50,343 bases of DNA from a virus. The notes under the pieces are model-generated. The model had not been told where the DNA came from and did not search any database. It was given only the letters and a program-made list of their open reading frames with translations. The stretch is taken from the IMG/VR virus record IMGVR_UViG_3300046519_000122, positions 1 through 50,343 of that record, one strand, 5' to 3'. Position 1 is the first letter of the stretch. Every line of letters begins with the position of its first letter. A program made the translations under genes and the position numbers. This document shows, piece after piece, positions 23,520 through 30,149 of this stretch.

Positions 23520-24153
23520 GGCTGACCTCCTTGCTAATGGCTTCACGAGCCGAAGCAAGGGCCTCATCCAGATAGGCCTCGGACCACTTGTAACCCCGCG
23601 CATCTATCTCCGTAGAACATGTGCAGGCAGCTCCGACGAAGTAGCGAAGAATCTCAGCCTTGTGACGCAGCGCCTCGTTCTCGGCCTTGAGCTGGTCGCG
23701 CTCGCCCTCAACCTGCAATAGATCATTAGTGAGTTGCTGGTTGATGCTGCGCTCGGCGTCAATCTCATCGGCAGACTGAGAACGATCAACACTGCGCAAG
23801 CTTTCCAGTTCGCGACTGTAGTAACCGGCAAGCTTGTCCTTACAGAGCGCGTAATTGCGCAGCGCAAAGAACTGGCGTTTCAGGCCGTCATAATCTGAGG
23901 AAGGCATCGCATTGAGCGATCCCGGCTGCGCCGCCATGGCCCTGAATAATTCGATCTCTTCAATCAGCTCCAGCACTGCGGCAGGGTTGGCGGCTGCGAT
24001 GAATGCGGCACGCGCCTCTGTGAGGTCAGCAGCAATCTGGTCGATTCCAGATTTCACTTCCCAGCCGCGACCGCCTTGATTCGCATGAGCCGTCTCCCAC
24101 GATTTGCGCGGCAACGCCTCAGCCAGCGCCTTCAGCTTCTGGATGTCGGTCAT
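23512..24153 (-). CDS. Ead/Ea22-like protein
   Basis: A 213-aa early protein of the Ead/Ea22 type. Residues 1-75 have ALAEALPRKSWE, ADLTEARAAFIAAANPAAVLELIEEIE, the usual Ea22 opening. The middle is coiled coil (INQQLTNDLLQVEGERDQLKAENEALRHKAE), and the end has a CTCST pair with a short helix. These proteins are common in lambdoid and Pseudomonas phages and dispensable in laboratory growth. It overlaps neighbours by 4 and 8 bp. Confidence 0.7.
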   Translation of the reverse strand: MTDIQKLKALAEALPRKSWETAHANQGGRGWEVKSGIDQIAADLTEARAAFIAAANPAAVLELIEEIELFRAMAAQPGSLNAMPSSDYDGLKRQFFALRNYALCKDKLAGYYSRELESLRSVDRSQSADEIDAERSINQQLTNDLLQVEGERDQLKAENEALRHKAEILRYFVGAACTCSTEIDARGYKWSEAYLDEALASAREAISKEVSHD

Positions 24154-24452
24154 GGCTTCACCTTCACGCCTGCGGCTTCGATGAACTTCAAGCAGGCGTG
24201 ACGCATACCTACTGCTGAGTGATAAGCGTCCATATGGCTGTCGTCGATGGCTTCTTCTGGATCGTCTGGAACCAGTGGTTTCGGCGGCAGCTCAATTACC
24301 AGTGCTGCGCGTGAGGCCTCCCATACCGCCAGCATGGTTTCTTTGAATGCCTGCATGTGCCGGGCAGCATGAACCTCGCCAGCTGCGATGAAGCTGGCAA
24401 CCTCCTTCTTGTGCCAAGCCTCGAACTCTTCGCGCATTTTCTCGATGCTCAT
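24150..24452 (-). CDS. Ea22-like accessory protein
   Basis: A 100-aa protein from the ATG at 24452 (MSIEKMREEFEAWHKKE), with GGGAG about 10 bases upstream. The pattern MREEFEAWHKKEVA...AARHMQAFKETMLAVWEASRAALVIELP is found in many Ea22-like early proteins. The C-terminus is acidic then helical. No enzymatic motif was seen. Its start overlaps the stop of a tiny membrane-protein gene (ATGA). Confidence 0.68.
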   Translation of the reverse strand: MSIEKMREEFEAWHKKEVASFIAAGEVHAARHMQAFKETMLAVWEASRAALVIELPPKPLVPDDPEEAIDDSHMDAYHSAVGMRHACLKFIEAAGVKVKP

Positions 24453-24565
24453 TTGAACAACGCTCCCTGCTGAGCAGGCGCAGTGACCCGCTGGACTTTG
24501 TGGTGCACGCCGTATCCGGCTACCACGACGATGATGGTCAGGACGATCCAGATTCGGTTGGTCAT
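24449..24565 (-). CDS. 38-aa single-pass membrane peptide
   Basis: A short frame encoding MTNRIWIVLTIIVVVAGYGV and a basic/polar tail (HHKVQRVTAPAQQGALFK). One membrane helix is predicted with the N-terminus probably inside. Both ends are ATGA overlaps with real genes (24562-24750 upstream and 24150-24452 downstream), which is strong support for translation. Function is unknown. Confidence 0.65.
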   Translation of the reverse strand: MTNRIWIVLTIIVVVAGYGVHHKVQRVTAPAQQGALFK

Positions 24566-24750
24566 ACGCACCCCCTGACAAGGCGGACGTTGGTAGGCCC
24601 TTGCGCTGCCCGACGCTGGCTGCCGTCATGGCGCACAAGACGGTTATCCGCACCCTTGGTCATGAGCGTCATGTCGTGGTAGTTCCGGGAAACCTGGAAG
24701 CCCTCGGACTTGAGGGCATCGATTGTTTTCTGCTGGTTGGGGGTCATCAC
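24562..24750 (-). CDS. Small early protein
   Basis: A 62-aa protein of unknown function with ATGA overlaps at both ends. It opens with MMTPNQQKTIDALKSEGFQVSRNYHDMTLM, like a small alpha/beta or DNA-binding fold; the rest is Arg-rich (NRLVRHDGSQRRAAQGPTN). Its position directly after the helicase loader gene suggests a role in or around replication, but this is only context. Confidence 0.6.
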   Translation of the reverse strand: MMTPNQQKTIDALKSEGFQVSRNYHDMTLMTKGADNRLVRHDGSQRRAAQGPTNVRLVRGCV

Positions 24751-25565
24751 GAAGCCCTCCGAGGAATGCGCGCCGAGGCGCCTTCGAACACCAGGCCAAT
24801 GCCCCGCCCTTCGCGCAGGCGATCCACGCTGCGATCACCCAACACGGTGCCCAGCTCCTTGGCGTCGATGTTGGATATGACGATCGTCGGCAGCTGCTCC
24901 TCGTACCGGCCATTGATCACGGCAAACAGGGTTGCCAGCTCGAACTCGGTCGGCTTGGTGGCGCCAACCTCGTCGATGATCAGTAGCGAGGGTTCGACCA
25001 GGCTGGCGAATGCTTCCGCCTCGGTGTAGGTCGCCTTCTCGCCGTAGCTGCCCTTGATGTACTGCAGCAGCCCACCGACGGTGCGATACACGGCTGTCGC
25101 CTTGTGGTTCACGATCACGAAGCCAGCGATGGCCGTGGCCAGATGCGTCTTACCGGTGCCGGGAGTGCCGGTCATCACGATGCAACGGCCGTCTGCCATG
25201 TGCTGCGGGAAGTTGTCGGCATACTCGATGCACTTCGCGAGATTGGCTTTCTGGTCAGCGGTCTCGGCGCGGTAGTCCTGGAAGTTCTTGCCCATGAACC
25301 GGCGAGGAATCAGCGAGGCCCCCAGCTTGCGCTCCAAGCGCTCTTCGGCGATTCGGGCGTACATCAGGCGCTGTTCTTCCTGATCACGTCGCAGCTGAGC
25401 GTCGGCGGCGCAGCCGGGGCAACCGGAGGCGACATCAGAGTTCTTCCGGATGATCGCGGCATAGGCGCCGTGGGTTGGGCATTCAGCGGCCTGCTTGGCA
25501 ACCACGCTGAAACGACGCTCGATGTCGTTCACGGTCAGGTCAACCTTTGGGGATTCAGAAGTCAT
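24747..25565 (-). CDS. DnaC-like helicase loader
   Basis: A 272-aa AAA+ ATPase that loads the host DnaB helicase onto the phage origin. An N-terminal zinc-type motif (CPTHG...CPGC) leads into a helical linker. Walker A is GTPGTGKTHLA at about residues 133-143, Walker B is LLIIDEVGA near 195-203, and VISNID and DRLREG mark sensor/arginine-finger areas. I chose the ATG at 25565. It overlaps the preceding gene by 11 bp and pairs with the initiator as O/P do in lambda. Confidence 0.9.
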   Translation of the reverse strand: MTSESPKVDLTVNDIERRFSVVAKQAAECPTHGAYAAIIRKNSDVASGCPGCAADAQLRRDQEEQRLMYARIAEERLERKLGASLIPRRFMGKNFQDYRAETADQKANLAKCIEYADNFPQHMADGRCIVMTGTPGTGKTHLATAIAGFVIVNHKATAVYRTVGGLLQYIKGSYGEKATYTEAEAFASLVEPSLLIIDEVGATKPTEFELATLFAVINGRYEEQLPTIVISNIDAKELGTVLGDRSVDRLREGRGIGLVFEGASARIPRRAS

Positions 25566-26334
25566 AGGTGCCATCCCCGCGAGCTGTCAGCCCGGCCTTG
25601 TAATCGCGTTGGTCGAAGCCGGTGTGGCGGCTGGTCGGCAGGTGATGGACGTTGCTCGGCGTCTGAACCTCGTCCTCCCAGCGCTTGCCGTTGAGCCAGG
25701 TTGCCGGGTGCGGAATGAACTGGCCGTTGTCCTTGGTCCAACCCGGCGAGACGCACTGCTTGGCGAGACCTTGGGCGATCAGGGTGAACAGGTCGTCAGT
25801 GACCTTGAGTTTCTTCCACGCCTTTTCGGCGGCTGCTTTTCCTTTCTTGTTCGGGTAGAGCTTCCAGAACTTCGGGAACAGGTCGGCCGCCGGCGCTGGC
25901 GCCGAAGTCTTTTGATCTTCTAATGGTTTATGGTTAGTGGTTAATGGTTCTTGGTTAGGTGCCGGTTCGTGCACGAGTGGTGCACGGTTCGTGCTGTTTG
26001 AAGCACGCTTCGTGCGCTTGTCTGCTTCGCGCTTTTCGGCAATTTCTTTGTTTTTCAATGCGGTAGCGTGGTATGCCGCTACTTCGTCCCGAATGCGGGC
26101 CTGCACGTAAAAACCATCAACCACCTCGAAGAATTTGCGCAAAACAAACTCAACAGCTGCGATTTCCTCGTTGTTTTTGGCCCAGCACCAGTCGATCGCC
26201 TCATCCATGGTGGGGAAGCGTTCACGGTCGTAGCACGCATCGAGCAAGAGCGTGTACGCCCCGTGCTCAAGCATGGAAAGGCGCCCCGCCTTCTTGTGGT
26301 AATCACCGATGTTTCGCTTGAAGTAATGCATCAT
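25555..26334 (-). CDS. Replication initiator, DUF1376/YdaU-like
   Basis: A 259-aa initiator in the lambda O position. Residues 1-90 are a DUF1376 winged-helix domain (MHYFKRNIGDYHKKAGRLSMLEHGAYTLLLDACYDRE). Residues about 95-150 are a low-complexity polar linker. Residues about 150-225 carry the FWKLYPNKKGKAAAEKAWKKL...WTKDNGQFIPHPATWLNGKRWED domain found in primosomal proteins. The DNA for the linker holds tandem TGGTTNN heptads and GGTTCGTGC repeats, so the origin probably lies inside the gene, as in lambda O. Confidence 0.85.
   Translation of the reverse strand: MMHYFKRNIGDYHKKAGRLSMLEHGAYTLLLDACYDRERFPTMDEAIDWCWAKNNEEIAAVEFVLRKFFEVVDGFYVQARIRDEVAAYHATALKNKEIAEKREADKRTKRASNSTNRAPLVHEPAPNQEPLTTNHKPLEDQKTSAPAPAADLFPKFWKLYPNKKGKAAAEKAWKKLKVTDDLFTLIAQGLAKQCVSPGWTKDNGQFIPHPATWLNGKRWEDEVQTPSNVHHLPTSRHTGFDQRDYKAGLTARGDGTYDF
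25924..26015. repeat. Iteron-like repeats, putative replication origin
   Basis: Five tandem heptamers of the form TGGTTNN run without gaps from 25924 to 25958. Directly after come three copies of G(G/C)TTCGTGC at 25964-25972, 25986-25994 and 26007-26015, spaced 22 and 21 bp (two helical turns). Between them GTGCACGAG/GTGCACGGT palindromic pieces repeat. The array lies inside the initiator gene, with AT-rich stretches on both sides. This is the expected anatomy of a lambda-type origin; function is inferred. Confidence 0.7.
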
Positions 26335-26609
26335 GCGACCTCCCTTTGATGCTTGAGGGCCGCATTGACGAGGCGCTTTTTCGCGTTGTTCACTGCACTG
26401 CGAGCGACATCCTTTGCCTTGAACTGGTCGAAGCAGAACACTTCCAGTTGCTCGTACATAGGGTTGTCGCGAGTCACCCTGGCGTGATCGTTGTAGGTCT
26501 TGTCGAACAAGGCCATGCGATCCAGCAGGGCATACTTAGCAGTGCGCAGTGCGCTCAAAGCTTTCGTGTACTCAACGGCGCGCAGGCCAACGGTCTCTAG
26601 TTGGCTCAT
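26331..26609 (-). CDS. Small helical early protein
   Basis: A 92-aa, mostly helical protein of unknown function, between the antirepressor and initiator genes with 4-bp overlaps on both sides. It reads VEYTKALSALRTAKYALLDRMALFDKTYNDHARVTRDNPMYEQLEV followed by a Lys/Arg-rich end (VNNAKKRLVNAALKHQREV), which could bind nucleic acid. I saw no recognisable motif. Confidence 0.6.
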   Translation of the reverse strand: MSQLETVGLRAVEYTKALSALRTAKYALLDRMALFDKTYNDHARVTRDNPMYEQLEVFCFDQFKAKDVARSAVNNAKKRLVNAALKHQREVA

Positions 26610-27400
26610 GATTCGATCCTCAGAGTTTCAGCCATCAAGGCGCGCTGATGGCGAAGCATGAACACCTGATGAAGCTTCGCTTTGCGCTGCTCGAATTCCA
26701 TGCCGACGTCTATGAGCGATGCATTGAGGCGTTGCATGTGCTCGACAGCTTTAATCTGGCATGGCGAAAGGGTGTCGCGGATGGGGTAATTCGCAGCCAG
26801 GCCATGCTCCGCGCGGTACTGCTTGGAAGACCCGCCAAGAACTACTCGGTTGATCAGGTCGAATTCATTGCTGAAATGAAACGGCTTCAACTCTTTACCA
26901 GCGGACAGGCGCGTGTATTTCACAGCGTCCGTCATGGCAAATGATTCGAGGCGGGCCCGCTCACGAGATTGGCGACCTTCCGCGGCTTCGATCTGTCCAG
27001 TCACCACCGCATCGAAGGTGCGAATCACGTGCAGGTGAAATGCCGGGCTTATCCACATTGCGTAGCTGTAAATCAGCTCACGGCTAACGTAGGTACCGCC
27101 ATAACGCCCAGGCTTTGCTGCTATTGGGCTAAAACCCGGATTTTCCGTAATTAAAAACCCTTCAATTTCGGAAGTAGCCTGCAAGCTCAACCATTCATTA
27201 GGTCGAATGTCTTTGGCAACGCCGTCAGCTTTCGCGGCCTTCTCAAGGTCATTAAGAAAATAACGCCCCTCCTCGTCCTGCCGGATTTTCACTCCAGAGA
27301 TAACGATAGGTGCAGAAACCTGCGCCACGTTTTCCGAAACAACGAAACGTGGCGCGGAATGGATTGATGCTGTGTTGACATTATTCTGTTGAGTGCGCAT
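26606..27400 (-). CDS. KilA-N domain antirepressor-like protein
   Basis: A 264-aa protein with a KilA-N DNA-binding domain at about residues 45-135: GRYFLNDLEKAA, RPNEWLSLQATSEIEGFL, then GGTYVSRELIYSYAMWISPAFHLHVIRTFDAVV. The C-terminal half (residues 160-264) is a different helical domain with LKPFHFSNEFDLINRVVLGGSSKQYR. Proteins of this build act as phage antirepressors or early regulators. It sits behind the tR1-like terminator, so it is likely made only after early antitermination. Its role in induction is inferred. Confidence 0.82.
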   Translation of the reverse strand: MRTQQNNVNTASIHSAPRFVVSENVAQVSAPIVISGVKIRQDEEGRYFLNDLEKAAKADGVAKDIRPNEWLSLQATSEIEGFLITENPGFSPIAAKPGRYGGTYVSRELIYSYAMWISPAFHLHVIRTFDAVVTGQIEAAEGRQSRERARLESFAMTDAVKYTRLSAGKELKPFHFSNEFDLINRVVLGGSSKQYRAEHGLAANYPIRDTLSPCQIKAVEHMQRLNASLIDVGMEFEQRKAKLHQVFMLRHQRALMAETLRIES

Positions 27401-27439
27401 TATTCGCTCCAGAACGTTGTTGCAAGCGCTGTAAAAAGA

Positions 27440-27464
27440 ACCGACCTAGTCCGTCGGTTTTTTT
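27440..27464. terminator. Bidirectional terminator, tR1-like
   Basis: ACCGAC and GTCGGT form a 6-bp stem around CTAGTCC, followed by TTTTTT on the plus strand and by TCTTTTT on the minus strand. In the leftward operon it lies between the cro cluster and the antirepressor, as lambda tR1 lies after cro. Confidence 0.8.
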
Positions 27465-27527
27465 GTGCCTGCGATTTGGTGGTTGAATCATTCACTAGCA
27501 GTTCCTCATGAGTCCCTCAGGGGCTAA

Positions 27528-27710
27528 TCAGCCCTTACGGAAGGCTCTGACGTTGCTTCTGGATGGGTCAGGACGGAGCTGAGAAAGCGCTTTATTGATC
27601 AAAAATGCGCCCATCTCTTCAGGCGTCATTCCTTTCAACTTCGCAACAAGCTCAAGCTCGGCCCTGCCCCTCATATCGAGCTGAATCTCCAGCTCTTTCT
27701 TTTCAGGCAC
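27528..27710 (-). CDS. Small protein, ribbon-helix-helix-like
   Basis: A 60-aa protein: MPEKKELEIQLDMRGRAELELVAKLKGMTPEEMGAFLINKALSQL, then an Arg-rich tail. The beta-strand followed by two helices is compatible with an Arc/MetJ fold, but no family is certain. It follows cro in the leftward operon and ends just before the terminator, so it would be among the first proteins made. It may be an auxiliary repressor. Confidence 0.6.
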   Translation of the reverse strand: MPEKKELEIQLDMRGRAELELVAKLKGMTPEEMGAFLINKALSQLRPDPSRSNVRAFRKG

Positions 27711-27728
27711 AGTCCCTCCTCGGCTACT

Positions 27729-27917
27729 TCAAGCCACGTCAGTCTTCGCGTTAAGCTCTTCCATCATCTGGTTCAAAGCACGCTCGAGCAGGTCACGCGC
27801 CAGTACTGCCTTTTGGGTTCTGTGGAACCTGGCCATTGCTGTAAGTAAATCGTCTGCTACCTCGTCGAGGCGCACCTTCGTAGCCTTATCGCGCAGGTGG
27901 TTAGGGTCGGTGTACAT
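27729..27917 (-). CDS. Small early protein, possible ribbon-helix-helix
   Basis: A 62-aa protein from the ATG at 27917, with AAGGAG 6 bases upstream. It reads LRDKATKVRLDEVADDLLTAMARFHRTQKAVLARDLLERAL, a strand-helix-helix pattern like Arc-type repressors or antitoxins. Together with the next gene and cro it makes a cluster of three small likely DNA-binding proteins under the leftward early promoter. Confidence 0.62.
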   Translation of the reverse strand: MYTDPNHLRDKATKVRLDEVADDLLTAMARFHRTQKAVLARDLLERALNQMMEELNAKTDVA

Positions 27918-27945
27918 GTGCTGCTCCTTGTGGCTGATGAAATGG

Positions 27946-28185
27946 TTAAGCGGCGGATTTTTTAGGGTGGGCCTCGGACAGAAGCCAGGACGGCTCAAAC
28001 GGCTTTCCGTTGGCAGATGCCAGCGCAGCTATTCGTTCGGCGTACCGTGTTTCACCGGTGTATTCAGTGCGCGGCAGGCACTCGGCAGTCAGCCATTTGT
28101 AAACAGCTCGCGGCGTCTTGCCGCATGCCATGGCAACCACCGGAACGCCGCCGGCGTCATCAATCGATTTCTTAAGCGGGCTCAT
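27946..28185 (-). CDS. cro: Cro-like repressor (YdaS-type HTH)
   Basis: A 79-aa helix-turn-helix protein, the first gene leftward from the cI-cro promoter region. The segment IDDAGGVPVVAMACGKTPRAVYKWL is a YdaS/Cro-type HTH with recognition helix TPRAVYKWL. GGAGG lies 4 bases before the ATG. It would bind the three operators at 28205-28276 and repress cI, as lambda Cro does. The Cro role comes from divergence to cI, size and fold; target order at the operators is unknown. Confidence 0.82.
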   Translation of the reverse strand: MSPLKKSIDDAGGVPVVAMACGKTPRAVYKWLTAECLPRTEYTGETRYAERIAALASANGKPFEPSWLLSEAHPKKSAA

Positions 28186-28204
28186 GTGGCCTCCGGGCTA
28201 AATA

Positions 28205-28276
28205 TGAACTTGCAGTACATATTATGTCGGAACTGAAAGTACATGCAAGGGCATGCGATATTGAACCTATGGTTCA
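28205..28276. promoter_or_regulatory. Triple operator between cro and cI
   Basis: Three similar palindromes: TGAAC-TTGCA-GTACA (28205-28219), GGAAC-TGAAA-GTACA (28229-28243) and TGAAC-CTATG-GTTCA (28262-28276). Half-sites follow TGWAC with a 5-base centre. Centres are 24 and 33 bp apart. The middle site lies between the -35 and -10 of the leftward promoter; the third covers the cI start codon. This is the layout of lambda OR1-OR3. Confidence 0.85.
28221..28248 (-). promoter_or_regulatory. Leftward early promoter for cro (PR-like)
   Basis: On the minus strand TTGCAT (28243-28248) and CATAAT (28221-28226) are separated by 16 bp, a good sigma70 match. Operator 2 lies within it and operator 1 just downstream, so bound repressor would block it. 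Confidence 0.75.
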
Positions 28277-29111
28277 AATAGAAGATATCCGCGCCGCGTT
28301 CGTCTCCCGCCTCAAAAAATCACTTGCCGAGAAAGGCATTGATCAGTGGGGCGCGGGCGCACGCCTAGCGGAAATGACGAAAGTCACGCCGAAAGCAGCC
28401 AGCAAATGGCTCAATGGTGAGTCGATGCCTGGCGCAGCAAAAATGCAGGCCATTGCAGAGAATCTCGGCGTGCGCATTGAATGGCTGCAGCACGGGTCAG
28501 GGGAAGGCCCCGGCTTTCCCGCGCCAGTCGAGTCGTCGACGGCTGCTGACAAGGTTCGTGAGATGCTGGCCGGCAAGAGTCTCGGTAACGAAAAGCTGCA
28601 AAAGCTTCTCTCGGTCGCCGAAGGTGATGAAGTCGAAGCTGCGGGCGGTGTCCTGGTGTATGACGCTTACCGGCCAGGCAAAGTGGGTGATGAGGTGTGG
28701 ATCGCACACTACGACATCCGCGGCGCGATGGGTGGTGGGGAGGTAAACCACGACTACCCCGAAATGCTGCAGGACGTGCGTGTTAGCCCTTCCCAGCTCC
28801 GGGCAATGGGCGTCGAGTTCAAAGAGCATTACCACCTGAAGATGATCACCGGTTGGGGCCAGTCGATGGCGCCGACGATCAAGCATGGCGACCCTCTTCT
28901 GGTTGACATCAGCATCAAGGAATTCATCGGAGACGGAATTTACTTCTTCTCTTACCAGGGCTTCCAGTACATCAAGCGCCTGCAGATGAAGGGCAAAGAC
29001 AAATTCAAAATGCTTTCCGACAACAGGAAGCATAAGGCCGAGGATATCTGGCTGGAGGAGACATACATTCAGGCCCGAGTACTGCTGGTATGGAATGCCA
29101 ATCTGGTCTAA
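28269..29111 (+). CDS. cI: CI-like repressor (HTH + S24 domain)
   Basis: A 280-aa repressor that keeps lysogeny. The N-terminal HTH has GARLAEMTKVTPKAASKWLNGESMPG; the C-terminal LexA/S24-type domain has Ser199 (GWGQSMAPTIKHGDPLL) and Lys236 (YIKRLQMK). An Ala-Gly pair exists at about 125-126, but it is some 74 residues before the serine, twice the distance in LexA or lambda CI, so self-cleavage is doubtful. I chose the ATG at 28269: it has no ribosome site, and a GATATT -10-like box ends 7 bases before it, so the mRNA may be leaderless as in lambda PRM. A start at 28224 is open too. Confidence 0.85.
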   Translation: MVQIEDIRAAFVSRLKKSLAEKGIDQWGAGARLAEMTKVTPKAASKWLNGESMPGAAKMQAIAENLGVRIEWLQHGSGEGPGFPAPVESSTAADKVREMLAGKSLGNEKLQKLLSVAEGDEVEAAGGVLVYDAYRPGKVGDEVWIAHYDIRGAMGGGEVNHDYPEMLQDVRVSPSQLRAMGVEFKEHYHLKMITGWGQSMAPTIKHGDPLLVDISIKEFIGDGIYFFSYQGFQYIKRLQMKGKDKFKMLSDNRKHKAEDIWLEETYIQARVLLVWNANLV

Positions 29112-29154
29112 TGCGGGATATCATCCGGACCCAGCTTCTTAAAAGGGAATTGTC

Positions 29155-29538
29155 GTGTCGTTCATCAAAAAGCTTGGTGCCTTTTTCGTTCTACTCATTG
29201 GGTGCGGTTACGCAGCAACTGCATGGCAGGCGCACGCTGAGTTCGAAAAGACCGGTGATAAACTGGTCCGCCAGCTCGGATCGAAGATAATCGCCAGCCT
29301 CGCCCAAGTCAGTCCTACTTGCAGGGCGACCGCTCGAATCGATTCGGTGGACATGAAGAGCGACTGGCTTCTGGCCCATAAGGGTTCCGCGACGCTGTAC
29401 ATTTCCGGCCAAAACAGCAGCGCAGTTTCGATCGAGTACGGCGTGGAAACATCCGGCGAAAAGGTTTACGTGCAGCCTAAAAACCCCTCATCCGCTCAGC
29501 AATCAGTGATGCAGTTCGGATTGAACGGCTGCAGCTAG
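29155..29538 (+). CDS. Membrane-anchored protein behind cI (lysogenic gene)
   Basis: A 127-aa protein with an N-terminal membrane segment or signal anchor (KKLGAFFVLLIGCGYAATAW), then a periplasmic domain. The first half includes KLVRQLGSKIIASLAQVSPTC and the second a beta-rich part, with two or three cysteines. GTG start at 29155 with AAGGGAA 5-7 bases upstream. It lies between cI and a strong terminator in the same direction, so it should be expressed from the lysogenic promoter. Function not recognised; superinfection exclusion or host modification are the usual roles in this position. Confidence 0.7.
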   Translation: MSFIKKLGAFFVLLIGCGYAATAWQAHAEFEKTGDKLVRQLGSKIIASLAQVSPTCRATARIDSVDMKSDWLLAHKGSATLYISGQNSSAVSIEYGVETSGEKVYVQPKNPSSAQQSVMQFGLNGCS

Positions 29539-29554
29539 CAGCCTGAGCAGGAAT

Positions 29555-29580
29555 AGCCCGCCGCATGAGCGGGCTTTTTT
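29555..29580 (+). terminator. Strong terminator after the cI operon
   Basis: A 7-bp stem AGCCCGC / GCGGGCT around CGCATGA, followed by TTTTT. It ends the rightward cI-lysogenic transcript, and the converging DUF1654 gene ends 9 bases later. Confidence 0.9.
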
Positions 29581-29588
29581 CTGTCTAC

Positions 29589-29906
29589 TCAGAAAGGTGC
29601 GGCCTCTTCGACCTCGAATGGATCCGCCACCGCAACCTGGCGCTCATTTTCCTCGGATGCCTCCCACCTAAGCATTACCGACTCGTCCTCATTGTCGAGG
29701 GTCATATTGATCCCGTCAGCCTCTGAAAGCGCACCCAATATCTCCCGCCACTCTCTTTCGCCGTCCGTGTCCAGCCGATGAATCCTGACCTCCCGCCGCT
29801 CTTGGGCGATCGGGTGATTGATCATCGACGACACGCGCATGGTAAGCCGCTCCATTGGGCTGACTGTCGCTGGCCCTGAGCTCTTCTTGTTGCCCTGCTG
29901 CGCCAT
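29589..29906 (-). CDS. DUF1654 protein under LexA control
   Basis: A 105-aa protein of the DUF1654 family, found in Pseudomonas species and their prophages. Core: PMERLTMRVSSMINHPIAQERREVRIHRLDTDGEREW, then LGALSEADGINMTLDNEDESVMLRWEA. The start at 29906 has AAGGAGG about 6-8 bases upstream; the longer upstream frame is non-coding. A LexA box (29928-29943) lies about 22 bases before the ATG, so SOS damage should switch it on. Biochemical function is unknown. Confidence 0.85.
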   Translation of the reverse strand: MAQQGNKKSSGPATVSPMERLTMRVSSMINHPIAQERREVRIHRLDTDGEREWREILGALSEADGINMTLDNEDESVMLRWEASEENERQVAVADPFEVEEAAPF

Positions 29907-29927
29907 AAAACACCTCCTTAACAAAAA

Positions 29928-29943
29928 CTGTATATCCATCCAG
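29928..29943. promoter_or_regulatory. LexA (SOS) box upstream of DUF1654
   Basis: CTGTATATCCATCCAG fits CTG-N10-CAG with A/T flanks matching the Pseudomonas consensus. It overlaps the expected promoter of the leftward DUF1654 gene. Confidence 0.8.
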
Positions 29944-30036
29944 TAATCGGAGGCGAGCATAGCGGACCTTCGGTTCATCGTAAATCCCATTTCGACCGGC
30001 AGTTTCTGAACTGAGAAATGAACCGAGATAAAAAAA

Positions 30037-30080
30037 TGTACTTTTGGTACTTGACGCAATGTGAACCTGTAGTTCATATT
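30037..30080 (+). promoter_or_regulatory. Rightward early promoter with two CI-type operators (PL-like)
   Basis: TTGACG (30051-30056) with CATATT (30075-30080), spacing 18, forms a sigma70-type promoter facing right. Operator-like sites TGTAC-TTTTG-GTACT (30037-30051) and TGAAC-CTGTA-GTTCA (30062-30076) overlap it, centres 25 bp apart. They share the TGWAC-N5-GTWCA pattern of the cI-cro region, so one repressor probably controls both early operons. Confidence 0.75.
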
Positions 30081-30132
30081 TCACCCATCGCAGCGACAAA
30101 CCAACGGTGCGACAGGGCCTCAAGAGACCCGC

Positions 30133-30144
30133 CGCTCTTTAACA
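30133..30144 (+). promoter_or_regulatory. boxA antitermination element
   Basis: CGCTCTTTAACA matches the boxA core of ribosomal and lambda nut sites. It lies about 45 bases after the predicted start of the rightward early transcript. A boxA here would let NusB/NusG-type complexes modify polymerase for the long early operon. Confidence 0.75.
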
Positions 30145-30149
30145 ACCAG

